In this document: positions 19,786 through 28,911 of the stretch, in pieces
Position numbering within the stretch: position 1 is the first letter of the stretch
Layout of the letters: every line of letters starts with the position of its first letter
NCBI GenBank assembly: GCA_014377485.1
Contig: JACMPM010000136.1
Coordinates: 34,749-98,748, forward strand
Source of the DNA: Bacteriovorax sp.
GTDB lineage: Bacteria; Bdellovibrionota; Bacteriovoracia; Bacteriovoracales; Bacteriovoracaceae
DNA: 64,000 nucleotides
Direction: 5' to 3'
The notes under the pieces: generated by a model
Databases searched by the model: none
What the model was told of the DNA's origin: nothing
What the model saw: the letters and a program-made list of their open reading frames with translations, nothing else
Position numbers and translations under genes: made by a program

Positions 19786-20220
19786 ATGATGAGTCTTACG
19801 AAGGCTGATATAGTTGAACGCGTTTACAAAGAAGCAGGTTTCTCTAAGAAAGAAGCAGCAGATTTAGTAGATTTAGTATTTAAAGTTATCAAAGACACTC
19901 TCTCAAAAGGGGAGAAGGTAAAAATTTCCGGCTTCGGAAATTTTTCGATCAGAGATAAAGCAACACGTGTAGGGAGAAATCCTCAAACGGGGGACGCCAT
20001 GGATATTTCAGCAAGACGAGTGCTTACTTTTAAGCCTTCTCAAGTGCTTAAAGAAGACGTGACCATGAGATATGCTCACCGTTTAGATGAAAAAGGAAAT
20101 GAAAATAAATCATTACCGCCTAAAGAAGGATCGGCACGAGCACTTAGCTCATTTATGTCGAATACTGAAGATGGCGAAGAAGATATCGATTTTCACCCGG
20201 AAGAAGACGACAACGATTAG
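19786..20220 (+). CDS. ihfA: Integration host factor alpha / HU-family protein with acidic tail
   Basis: MSLTKADIVERVYKEAGFSKKEAADLVD...GFGNFSIRDKATRVGRNPQTGDAMDISARRVLTFKPS; C-terminal EDGEEDIDFHPEEDDND. Confidence 0.92.
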   Translation: MMSLTKADIVERVYKEAGFSKKEAADLVDLVFKVIKDTLSKGEKVKISGFGNFSIRDKATRVGRNPQTGDAMDISARRVLTFKPSQVLKEDVTMRYAHRLDEKGNENKSLPPKEGSARALSSFMSNTEDGEEDIDFHPEEDDND

Positions 20221-20241
20221 ATAAGAGGCAAGTTAAATTAA

Positions 20242-20727
20242 ATGAATGAACCGATAGAAATCCCAAATAAATCTTCTTTTAAAATAAATGAAGTTTGCGC
20301 GCTCACGGGAGTAAAATCATACGTGTTGCGTTTTTGGGAATCGGAATTCACAGAAATTGCTCCGCTAATGTCATCCATTGGACAAAAGCTATATGAGCAT
20401 CGAGATATCGAAGCCATCCTCCTTATTAAAAAATTATTATTTGATGATAAATTAACTATCGAGAGAACTAAGGGTGAGATGAAAATTCTTATGCCTAGGG
20501 AACACCTGGTTGAAGCTAGCTTCAACGATTACGCAGAAGATAATGGTTCTATGGATTATTTTGATGAGGGTCTTTTGCCCCCCCCGATAACGTCCAATCA
20601 TTCTTATTCACAAACAAAACGTGTTTTAATCGAAACAGATTTTCAGAAATTGGTGATGGCAAAGTCTAAGTTAATTGAGATTTTGGCGTTAACTGAATTG
20701 CTTCAAAAGAAGAATAACTGGAAATAA
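20242..20727 (+). CDS. MerR-family transcriptional regulator
   Basis: FKINEVCALTGVKSYVLRFWESEFTEIAPLMSSIGQKLYEHRDIEAI. Confidence 0.9.
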   Translation: MNEPIEIPNKSSFKINEVCALTGVKSYVLRFWESEFTEIAPLMSSIGQKLYEHRDIEAILLIKKLLFDDKLTIERTKGEMKILMPREHLVEASFNDYAEDNGSMDYFDEGLLPPPITSNHSYSQTKRVLIETDFQKLVMAKSKLIEILALTELLQKKNNWK

Positions 20728-21627
20728 ATCAATTTTTTTATTTTTATTTAAATGCTTTTCAATCGTCACTTGTTTAAGCGTGATGATTGAAAGCATTTTT
20801 TGATAATACTCACTGATTATTTTATTGGTATTTGTCAGCATTAGTTCCAGGCTTAAAAGATTGAATTTTTCAAGTGACTTAATTGTTTCAAGATAAGTTT
20901 CTTCAGTATGGTGAAGCCAGGGGTTCACTGCAGTTTCGTGTTCGCTTAAAGTTTCTTCACTCAATTCGCTTAAATCATCTATTAACTGAAAATTAATTCC
21001 CAAGTGCTTTGAAAATTTCCATAAGTTTTTTTCGCGTTTGGTATTTTTAGTAGAAGTCAGCATGCTACTTCCAAGAATGGCCACCTGAATAAGTCTGGCC
21101 GTTTTTAATTCATGAGTGCGTAAAGTATTTTCAAAACTTTTTGTCATTTCTTCTGAAAGGTCCATTACTTGACCATGAATAAGACCTTTAGGACCGAGTG
21201 CCCAAGAAAAAAAGCGCATGAGGTCTAAAATTCTTTCATGTTTGCTTTTACACAAGAGTTGGTAGGAGAGATTTAGCAGGCCATCTCCCGCCAGTAATGC
21301 CTGCCATTCGCCGTAGACAAGATGAGTGCATGCTTTGCCTCGTCTAACGGTATCATCGTCCATACAGGGCAAATCGTCGTGTATCAGGGTATAGCTATGA
21401 TGAAATTCAACGGCACTTGCTAAAAGCGCGTGCGAAGAGTTTTTATCGTTTATTGATTGCAAATATTGAACGGGATCAATATCACTGAGTGTTGACCAAA
21501 CCAGGCTGGGGCGAAATAGCTTCCCACCGGGCAAGGTAGCATATTCATAAACTTCGCGTGTCTTGTGGTGAGGGAGCAAAAGATCTAAATGATAACGTAA
21601 TGTATTTTCAATTTCTAACGGTGACAT
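20689..21627 (-). CDS. ispA: Polyprenyl synthetase (farnesyl/geranylgeranyl diphosphate synthase type)
   Basis: GGKLFRPSL, HDDLPCMDDDTVRRGK (FARM), INFQLIDDLSE (SARM). Confidence 0.9.
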   Translation of the reverse strand: MSPLEIENTLRYHLDLLLPHHKTREVYEYATLPGGKLFRPSLVWSTLSDIDPVQYLQSINDKNSSHALLASAVEFHHSYTLIHDDLPCMDDDTVRRGKACTHLVYGEWQALLAGDGLLNLSYQLLCKSKHERILDLMRFFSWALGPKGLIHGQVMDLSEEMTKSFENTLRTHELKTARLIQVAILGSSMLTSTKNTKREKNLWKFSKHLGINFQLIDDLSELSEETLSEHETAVNPWLHHTEETYLETIKSLEKFNLLSLELMLTNTNKIISEYYQKMLSIITLKQVTIEKHLNKNKKIDLFPVILLLKQFS

Positions 21628-21629
21628 AA

Positions 21630-22559
21630 TTATTTTATTTGAGGTGTCCCCAAATTTCCAAATGGGCCGTTTATCTTCATTTGATAGGTACCACTGGTAT
21701 TTTCAGCAGGCAAGAAAAGTTTAATGAATGCAAAATTCACTAAAATATAATTTGATAATTTCAATGGTCCCGAGAGTTGAAGTTGTGAATTCATAAAGCC
21801 TGATGGATTTATAATCAGATTTCCTTTGAGTTTTAATTCAATAGGAGATCCAGTACGGCCAATTTCAATATGATCAATTTGCATAGTTGTTTTGCTAGTG
21901 AAATGAGTTCTGATATCTAGATGTTTTAGATCGAGAAGAGTCATCTCAAATCCTTTAATATTTTGAGCAGGCAAGTGAAAGTCATTAGAAGAGATTGTAA
22001 GTTTTCCATCTTCTAGAATTCCAGAAGAAAATTTCAGCGTCCCTTCGATGGACATCATTCCCGCAATCGCCGATTTATTATCGCTAGACATCGCTGCAAA
22101 AATTTTATTGTCGATTTTTGTATTTTCTATATCAATATACTGTGAAAAAGGCGAGATGGTCGGATAGAGATTGATATTGGTTTTTCCCTCTTTCACAGAT
22201 ACATGGAGTTTTATTCCCGGTGGATAAAAACTAGGTGAGTGCAAAGCAATGATTAAGTCTTGAAGTGGAAGTTTATTATTAGGCTGGCCAAAACAATTTC
22301 CGAGGATCACCGGCTTTTTTATTGTAATTTTAGGAAGGAAATAAGACAGTTCTGCTTTTTCGAAAACGATCGGGCAGGCTTCATTGGTTGAAAGCGTCGA
22401 TTGAAGCCATTTATTAAGTTTGTCTTCTAGTGAAAAATTAAAAAGAAAACCAAATATTAGCAGAGCGATCCCGGTGATGATAAGTCTGGATTTGGTCCAA
22501 TATTTTGGGCCATATATCTCTTCGTTAAGTTCGTTATATTGAATTCTTTTTCTTTTCAT
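21630..22559 (-). CDS. gspN: Type II secretion system protein GspN
   Basis: Single N-terminal TM, position downstream of gspM, GspN-like C-terminus (NGPFGNLGTPQIK). Confidence 0.75.
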   Translation of the reverse strand: MKRKRIQYNELNEEIYGPKYWTKSRLIITGIALLIFGFLFNFSLEDKLNKWLQSTLSTNEACPIVFEKAELSYFLPKITIKKPVILGNCFGQPNNKLPLQDLIIALHSPSFYPPGIKLHVSVKEGKTNINLYPTISPFSQYIDIENTKIDNKIFAAMSSDNKSAIAGMMSIEGTLKFSSGILEDGKLTISSNDFHLPAQNIKGFEMTLLDLKHLDIRTHFTSKTTMQIDHIEIGRTGSPIELKLKGNLIINPSGFMNSQLQLSGPLKLSNYILVNFAFIKLFLPAENTSGTYQMKINGPFGNLGTPQIK

Positions 22560-22570
22560 TTTAATTGTTC

Positions 22571-23197
22571 TTAGAGTGCCGAACTTTTCCCTAAATGCAT
22601 AAGAGAAACTTCACCACTCAAAAGATTCGTTGTTTTATTTTTAATTAAGCTGATGCGAAGTACTTTAAATTTTTCTTGCTCTACTAATGTTCGGACGAAA
22701 TTAGAGAAGTCCAGAGTTCCAAAATTTTGAAAGCTCAAAATGGCTTCAATCTTGGCGATGCTTGAAGTCGTCGAGACTTGAGTGAAATTCAAAACACGAA
22801 CTTTACTTTGCTCTATACTATTGGCGGACATCAGGTTTCTAATTTTATTATCCAGGTCTTCAGCTCCAAGGATTGCGACTGGTGCCAGGTATGTAGAACT
22901 GACATTGGCCAGAGTTTCTTTATTGCCATTTAAAGTTGAAACCTGCTCTAATATTTGTGATTTTACGTCGTGATTAACTCGCGCCTTATGATTACCCCAC
23001 CAAAGAGTCATCACAAAAAGATAAGGGATAATAATCAAAGTAAAAGTTAAGAGTTGGGCGAAAAGTTTCTGTTGATCTTCATCAAGACTGACCAGGAGTT
23101 CATTGATTTTTTGAAAACTTGCATCAGACTTAAAAAAATCAAGTTTTTGAAAAATAAACTCATCGATTTTGATAAAAACGTTTTTAGATTTATCCAT
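22571..23197 (-). CDS. gspM: Type II secretion system protein GspM
   Basis: Single TM, ferredoxin-like periplasmic part, position between gspL and gspN. Confidence 0.75.
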   Translation of the reverse strand: MDKSKNVFIKIDEFIFQKLDFFKSDASFQKINELLVSLDEDQQKLFAQLLTFTLIIIPYLFVMTLWWGNHKARVNHDVKSQILEQVSTLNGNKETLANVSSTYLAPVAILGAEDLDNKIRNLMSANSIEQSKVRVLNFTQVSTTSSIAKIEAILSFQNFGTLDFSNFVRTLVEQEKFKVLRISLIKNKTTNLLSGEVSLMHLGKSSAL

Positions 23198-23198
23198 T

Positions 23199-24779
23199 TT
23201 ATTCTCTATCCGTAAACTCGATATTTAATACATTTTTTCCAGAAATATAATCAATTTTTAAATCTGGAAGACCGGAACCCTGCAGGTGAGTTTTCATTAC
23301 CTCTAGTTCATTGGGATCTGCCGAAGTAAAATTGGCCGATACTTTGTACCCGTCGCTAATAAATTTTTCCAAGCTGACTTTAGGGTTGGAATTAATTGTT
23401 TTACTTAAAATGGCGAGGGGTCTGAGAGCATTGATATGAGTTGAAGAAAGAATTGTGCTGACTTCGTCTTTAACAACTTTATTTTTTTTCTTAAGTGCAG
23501 CAAGCACGGCTTCCGGCTTTGTACTATAAAGTTTTTGGTCTTTACGATTGATATCAAGTGAAGGTGTTTTCAGCAGTCCCGTGATTTTAGAATCCATCGC
23601 TTTTTCTTGTTTGCTTAAAAAGAAAAATCTTTCACTAACCAATCCTAGAATTATAAGTAATGCAATAAAACTTGTTCTCACCCAGATAAAAACAGCTGAG
23701 TGAAGCGAGATAAAAGCATTTGAAGCGGTTTGAAATTTACCAGTCAGAAAATTGATAAGATTGCTTGGCACTTTTTGAGAGATGGCCATCATTTTAACGA
23801 GATAAAAAGTTTTCTCATGAATAGAATAATCATTTTTAAAATCTAGAAGGGGTGGCAAAGGCTCGATCAAAAGACCGGTGTGAAAATGAAAAAAGTTTTC
23901 TAAACTATTTATCTGTGATGTTCCACCAAGGATATAAATTTTATCAATACTGGTACCGTATTTTACACGGTGACCGATTTCCCAACGTTTGATATCGAGA
24001 ATAAGAGGGCTAAAAACTTGTTTCATCAAAAGTGCAAACTCGCGTTGCTCAACTGAAACTTCATCTAGCTGTTCATCTGTGAGGAGAAAAGCATTATCGT
24101 GTTTATAGATGACGGCGTCTTCATGGGAAATTTGGTAAGTTTTAGAAATAACTTCATTTATAGCACTACCTGCAACAAACGAAGTGTGATTGGAAACAAT
24201 CTGGCGGTCCTGCACGAAATAAGCTTTGGTCGTTCTATGACCTAAATCCAGGATACAGCAAGTATCATTCATACGTATATGGTCTACATAAGCCTGCATC
24301 GTTGATATTTCAGAAGTAAGTACAGATGGCTGAGCATCTTTATTTTCAAAAAATCCAAAAAAATCTTTGAAGACATTGAGTTGAGTAATATTACTCAGGA
24401 CTGAAAACCCCCCGGAACGCTTATAGAGTCTCGAGCTAAAATGTGCATGACTAAGTGAATAGGGAAGATTCTCGTCTAATTGAAACGGAATTATTTGTTC
24501 TGTTTTCCTTTTTGAAGTCCCCGGTATTTCAAGATACCTTGTAGTGAGCATTTCATTGGGAACTTGAAAGACAATTTTTAAGTCGCTATTTTTCTTTTGG
24601 ATAAATCCAGCAACAACTTCTTTTTGTAAATCGGCAAGATTTCCAGCACTCGGGTAATGCGACTTCGCATCATCAAGAATGATTTCGTGTTTTTCAACCA
24701 GGATTAAATTCTTTCGTTCAGGTCTTACTTCAACGAACTTTATAGAGTAAGAACCGACGTCAATTGCCAATATGTTCAT
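23199..24779 (-). CDS. gspL: Type II secretion system protein GspL (PilM-like actin fold)
   Basis: MNILAIDVGSYSIKFVEV...CCILDLGHRTTKAYFVQDRQIV...IYILGGTSQINSLENFF plus C-terminal TM. Confidence 0.85.
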   Translation of the reverse strand: MNILAIDVGSYSIKFVEVRPERKNLILVEKHEIILDDAKSHYPSAGNLADLQKEVVAGFIQKKNSDLKIVFQVPNEMLTTRYLEIPGTSKRKTEQIIPFQLDENLPYSLSHAHFSSRLYKRSGGFSVLSNITQLNVFKDFFGFFENKDAQPSVLTSEISTMQAYVDHIRMNDTCCILDLGHRTTKAYFVQDRQIVSNHTSFVAGSAINEVISKTYQISHEDAVIYKHDNAFLLTDEQLDEVSVEQREFALLMKQVFSPLILDIKRWEIGHRVKYGTSIDKIYILGGTSQINSLENFFHFHTGLLIEPLPPLLDFKNDYSIHEKTFYLVKMMAISQKVPSNLINFLTGKFQTASNAFISLHSAVFIWVRTSFIALLIILGLVSERFFFLSKQEKAMDSKITGLLKTPSLDINRKDQKLYSTKPEAVLAALKKKNKVVKDEVSTILSSTHINALRPLAILSKTINSNPKVSLEKFISDGYKVSANFTSADPNELEVMKTHLQGSGLPDLKIDYISGKNVLNIEFTDRE

Positions 24780-24850
24780 AGGTTTAGTTTATCTAAAAAG
24801 AGTATTGAATGATAGGAGAAAATATTTCGATAGAGTATTTCAAAGTCCGA

Positions 24851-26257
24851 CTATTCAAGTCTGATTTCAACAACTCGTGGAAGAAGAAGTTCGATCGGCG
24901 TTGCTTTGGCCGCTTGCCCTGGTGGTGGAGCTGCTTTTCCTGCTCCGGTTGGATCTTGATCATCTGGTGGAGGAACCTGGCCTTTAGGTACTGGCTTTTT
25001 AGGTTGTGGTTTAATTGGCAAATCAACATAGGCCACTAAATTATAAACTGCATTGTTCATAGACCCGCGAGAGTTCACTTTATAAAGTTTGCCGGCAGTA
25101 TCGATGACCAGCCCAGCATCTTTGAGCGCTGTGATTCGTTCCAGGTACTCAGAGTCACTTACGATATTGAGTTCAGAGACTACTACTCGTTTAAAGTCTT
25201 CAGCATCTTTAAATTTTTTGCCTTTAATTTTTTTGTCCACGTCGCCGTCGCGATATTTAAAAAATTCCTCAACCTGAATATTATTGATGGCCGGAAACAA
25301 AATTTTTAAATCTTCAATAGTCAGTTCATTTATTGCTATAACACTCACTTCGTGAACACTCATGCGGTCTTTAATCAAATCGACAAGGGCATCATCCCAT
25401 GAAGGTAAAAGATAGAGTTCATCAATCGAGCTCATCGGAGCGAATTTAGGAGTTATATTTTTTTGACTAAATTTAGCCTCGATCTCAGGTTGCATTGAAT
25501 CCTGAAATGAGCCTTTGTCACTGACGTAATATCTTAATTCTTTTACCAGGTAATTTGCGTCTACGTTTCCATAGCGAAGATGGAATTCTTCATCACTGTC
25601 GTTTTTATCTTTTAGTAGACGTTGAAAAGTCTCAATCATTTTTTTTTCAATGACTGTCCACGCTGGTTGAGCTTGAGTTTTAGCCGCTTCTGCGCCTTCA
25701 GTACCAGGCTCCGTCTCAACTTTAGCTTGGGCCGCATCGGGTAGGCCTGCTCCTTGATCAGTAGGAGTTTTGGGTTGAACACGAAGACCGTTGGGGTTTA
25801 AAAACCCGGAAACTTTACTAAAGGTGACACTTAATTCGCCATGAAAAATAGTTTTCTTTAAAAAATCATCAACTGCAGTTCGCTGAATGATATTGGCCTT
25901 GGGTGAAATTGGAGGGGGGAAAACAAAAGGCTGAATAATAATGGCCTCTAAATCAGAGCTTGGAAAAGCACTCTTTAGACTTTCATCTTTTTCAATTTTA
26001 TTTCTACCTTCTTGATATAAACGAAGCTTTCCAAGCGCAAAATTCAGCCCCGATTCAGCATTTAGACGAGCTTGAATTTTATCTTGCTGGTTGTATATTT
26101 TAATTTTATTGAGCTTGGTTTCAAAGGTAAAATCAGCAAGCAAAAAAGTAAGAATTGCTATAACACCCATAACCATGAGCAGAGCAATACCTTGCTCTGA
26201 TTTTAGAGTCTTTTTTATAAAAGATGAATTCGAAATATTATCCATTGAAAATCTCAT
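24851..26257 (-). CDS. gspK: Type II secretion minor pseudopilin GspK
   Basis: SEQGIALLMVMGVIAILTFLLADFTFETKLNK; SAM-like repeats; large ORF in gsp order. Confidence 0.88.
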   Translation of the reverse strand: MRFSMDNISNSSFIKKTLKSEQGIALLMVMGVIAILTFLLADFTFETKLNKIKIYNQQDKIQARLNAESGLNFALGKLRLYQEGRNKIEKDESLKSAFPSSDLEAIIIQPFVFPPPISPKANIIQRTAVDDFLKKTIFHGELSVTFSKVSGFLNPNGLRVQPKTPTDQGAGLPDAAQAKVETEPGTEGAEAAKTQAQPAWTVIEKKMIETFQRLLKDKNDSDEEFHLRYGNVDANYLVKELRYYVSDKGSFQDSMQPEIEAKFSQKNITPKFAPMSSIDELYLLPSWDDALVDLIKDRMSVHEVSVIAINELTIEDLKILFPAINNIQVEEFFKYRDGDVDKKIKGKKFKDAEDFKRVVVSELNIVSDSEYLERITALKDAGLVIDTAGKLYKVNSRGSMNNAVYNLVAYVDLPIKPQPKKPVPKGQVPPPDDQDPTGAGKAAPPPGQAAKATPIELLLPRVVEIRLE

Positions 26258-27153
26258 TGAACAACGCCCCCATCCGAGTCAGGAGGCGTAGGAAGACCCG
26301 GAGGAATAGCTCCACCACCATAGGCGCCTCCCGTTTTTAAATCATCGGCCTTGGTATTAAAAAAGGGATAGAGGACTCTGAAGACTTTTTCAATTTTTTG
26401 TTCATGGTTATCGTTATCCACCCAAACCAAATTTAATTTTAAGGAGTGAATTGTATTTTTATTTTCATTGAGGTCTTGAATAGAACTTACAAATTTACGG
26501 CTCTTCTCATCCCAAAAACTAAACTCTACCGATTTGACCTGAGTAAGAAGTACCTGGGCCTTAACATCGCTCCAGTTTAGGTCATTGCCATATATATTTG
26601 TAGCGATGGTTTGACGAATAAGTTCGTTATCACCAATCGTATTTAAATTGCGATCATCTTTTTCAGCATTGGCAGTATCAGTTCGTCTTATACTGTATTT
26701 TACCCACGTATAGCGGGAATCTTTTGTGTCAGCTATTTTTCTTCGATTAGAAGCTGTAAAAAAAACCAAGGTAGATTTATCTTCTGATTGAAATTGCGGA
26801 ATGATCATTCCGTTTTTAGCTTTTCCATCAAACGAGCCTTTAGAAGAAGCATTGTCTTGATAAAGAGCGTTTGGGTCAGTCGCAGGATTTCCTTTCGAGT
26901 AAGAATAAAGGGGAGAGTAGATTTGGGTTATATCGCTGTCGATCCGGCTAACGGCAGTTAAGGTTTGAAGTTTTAACTGATCTTCCTTTAATACAACTTC
27001 TTTAGTATCTGTAGAGGTATCAATCATTTTATATGTATAGAGAGAAATAAAAGCGAGTAGAACTATGGCTATCAAAACTTCAATGAGAGTGAAGCCTGAT
27101 GAGTTTTTTAAATGGGAACGAATTTTAAAATGATCCAATTTGCACATCCGCAT
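26254..27153 (-). CDS. gspJ: Type II secretion minor pseudopilin GspJ (start reassigned from 27195)
   Basis: SSGFTLIEVLIAIVLLAFISLYTYKMID. Confidence 0.85.
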   Translation of the reverse strand: MRMCKLDHFKIRSHLKNSSGFTLIEVLIAIVLLAFISLYTYKMIDTSTDTKEVVLKEDQLKLQTLTAVSRIDSDITQIYSPLYSYSKGNPATDPNALYQDNASSKGSFDGKAKNGMIIPQFQSEDKSTLVFFTASNRRKIADTKDSRYTWVKYSIRRTDTANAEKDDRNLNTIGDNELIRQTIATNIYGNDLNWSDVKAQVLLTQVKSVEFSFWDEKSRKFVSSIQDLNENKNTIHSLKLNLVWVDNDNHEQKIEKVFRVLYPFFNTKADDLKTGGAYGGGAIPPGLPTPPDSDGGVVQ

Positions 27154-27667
27154 TTTGGTTATAAAGCCAAGTCGATAATCTAAAAGTTGAGTCATTAGTT
27201 TTATTTTTTACTGTGACTTCTACCTGCCAGATCATTTTTTCCATGTTATCTTTGAAGACTTTAAAAATTCTTTTTTCCATTTGAGCTTGCGGAGAATTTT
27301 CTTTTTCTTTTCCTTCGAGAGTATCATCTGCAGTCACTTGATTCATGTCTGGAACAAAGAATTTTTTAAATTCTACAGTCGTCTGATAATCCGTGTTTGC
27401 TTCAACATCTTTGGTTTCTTTAGTCATAGTTAGGGCATCACGAAGTTCCGGAGGATTGACTATAATTTCGTTTATTTTATTTTCAGCGAAATCTTTCATA
27501 AGCATTTCTTCAGTAAGTTTTCCTGAATCTATAAGATTATAGCCCTGACCAGTGACAAATACTGATGCAAAAACTGTAAAAATTGCAATAGCTATCATCA
27601 CTTCCATTAAAGTGAATCCGCTCTGATTAGATAGTAAATTTTTAAAGCTTACTTTTCTTTCTTCCAT
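27125..27667 (-). CDS. gspI: Type II secretion minor pseudopilin GspI
   Basis: QSGFTLMEVMIAIAIFTVFASVFV. Confidence 0.87.
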   Translation of the reverse strand: MEERKVSFKNLLSNQSGFTLMEVMIAIAIFTVFASVFVTGQGYNLIDSGKLTEEMLMKDFAENKINEIIVNPPELRDALTMTKETKDVEANTDYQTTVEFKKFFVPDMNQVTADDTLEGKEKENSPQAQMEKRIFKVFKDNMEKMIWQVEVTVKNKTNDSTFRLSTWLYNQNADVQIGSF

Positions 27668-28353
27668 TTATCAAAAATCTCTCGGGCCTTTTCTTGCTGT
27701 TTCTCAGTCAATTCTTTCTCTGTTGCTTTTCCCAATGGATAGACCTGATGCTCTAATTTCATGGAGAATGGATTTACTTTTATACTTATTATATCTTCAT
27801 CACTCCCAAGAATCACTAGTGCCTCATCTTTTTCCCCTGTTGGGAAAGCATAGATTGAGACTTCACCGGCCATTTGCATTTTTTCAGATTGCGGAGTGGC
27901 GACACCGATGATTTTAATATTGGAAGGAAGCTCACTATTTTTATCTTGAAATTCAGCAATCTTATTAAATTTAAGATTTAGATTTTTTTGTTCTTTCTTC
28001 TTTTTTTCTTCTTCTTCTTTTGTTTCGGTCTTAGTTTCAAACTCTGGCTTAGGTGGAAGGATAAATGAATCACTCGGACCGTACTCCAGGGCGTATTCCT
28101 GCGGGTCTTTACCTAGCATAAAGTGCAAGCGGATTACAGAATTTTTTAAGGCCGCTTCATCAGACATGAATCGTATAGCGCGTTCAAGGGAGTTTACTTC
28201 TTTGTCTAAATCATTACGGGAGGAAAAAGGATGGGAGATTGCAAGGCTCGTTACAAGAACGATTAAAACCAAGGCCACTAAAATTTCAATTAAAGTAAAG
28301 CCTTGGTTTTTATTTTGAAGTCTAAAAAAATTATTATTGAGGTGTAGCCTCAT
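27649..28353 (-). CDS. gspH: Type II secretion minor pseudopilin GspH (start reassigned from 28434)
   Basis: MRLHLNNNFFRLQNKNQGFTLIEILVALVLIVLVTSLA; ATG at 28351-28353. Confidence 0.83.
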   Translation of the reverse strand: MRLHLNNNFFRLQNKNQGFTLIEILVALVLIVLVTSLAISHPFSSRNDLDKEVNSLERAIRFMSDEAALKNSVIRLHFMLGKDPQEYALEYGPSDSFILPPKPEFETKTETKEEEEKKKKEQKNLNLKFNKIAEFQDKNSELPSNIKIIGVATPQSEKMQMAGEVSIYAFPTGEKDEALVILGSDEDIISIKVNPFSMKLEHQVYPLGKATEKELTEKQQEKAREIFDKWKKEK

Positions 28354-28885
28354 TTTCGCCTTGGCCACCTGCTGTTGGGGGCTGTGTACTGCTACTAGTA
28401 TCTTCTTTTGCCGGGGCATCTTTTGCTGGAGCACTTTTTGCTCTCAGGTAAATGTCTGCATCTGTCCCAGCACCACCAACTTCTCCATCTGCACCCAGCG
28501 AAGAAATGTTAAAAGTTTTCCCGTCAGATTCATAAACAAAGTCATGATCCCAAGGATCTTTAGGCACTTGATTTCCTTCTACGAAACCATTTTGTGGATA
28601 ATCTTTACATTCACGTCCGCCAGACGGTTTAGTTACAAGAGCTTCCAGACCTTGTTCAGTAGAAGGATAAAAATTACATTTTCTGCGGAATTCTTTTAAG
28701 AGTTCTTCGAGCGTACTCATTTGAATCTTTGTAGAACTGACTTGTCCTTCGTTATAGCGTTCAAACATTTTACTCGCAACAAATGTACCAGCCAGGGCCA
28801 GTAGAGTTAATGCAATTAGAATCTCAATTAATGAGAAACCATTTTGGTTTTGAAGAAGAGCATGCTCTAGATCTTTCCTTTTCAT
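28334..28885 (-). CDS. gspG: Type II secretion major pseudopilin GspG
   Basis: NGFSLIEILIALTLLALAGTFVA...CNFYPSTEQGLEALVTKP...PKDPWDHDFVYESDGKTFNISSLGADG. Confidence 0.95.
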   Translation of the reverse strand: MKRKDLEHALLQNQNGFSLIEILIALTLLALAGTFVASKMFERYNEGQVSSTKIQMSTLEELLKEFRRKCNFYPSTEQGLEALVTKPSGGRECKDYPQNGFVEGNQVPKDPWDHDFVYESDGKTFNISSLGADGEVGGAGTDADIYLRAKSAPAKDAPAKEDTSSSTQPPTAGGQGENEATPQ

Positions 28886-28911
28886 ATATACTCCGATAAC
28901 TGTTAAAAAAT

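Noticed and set aside
24793-25029. 78-aa minus-strand ORF overlapping gspK end
   Set aside because: Out of frame with gspK (24851-26257), which is the supported reading frame
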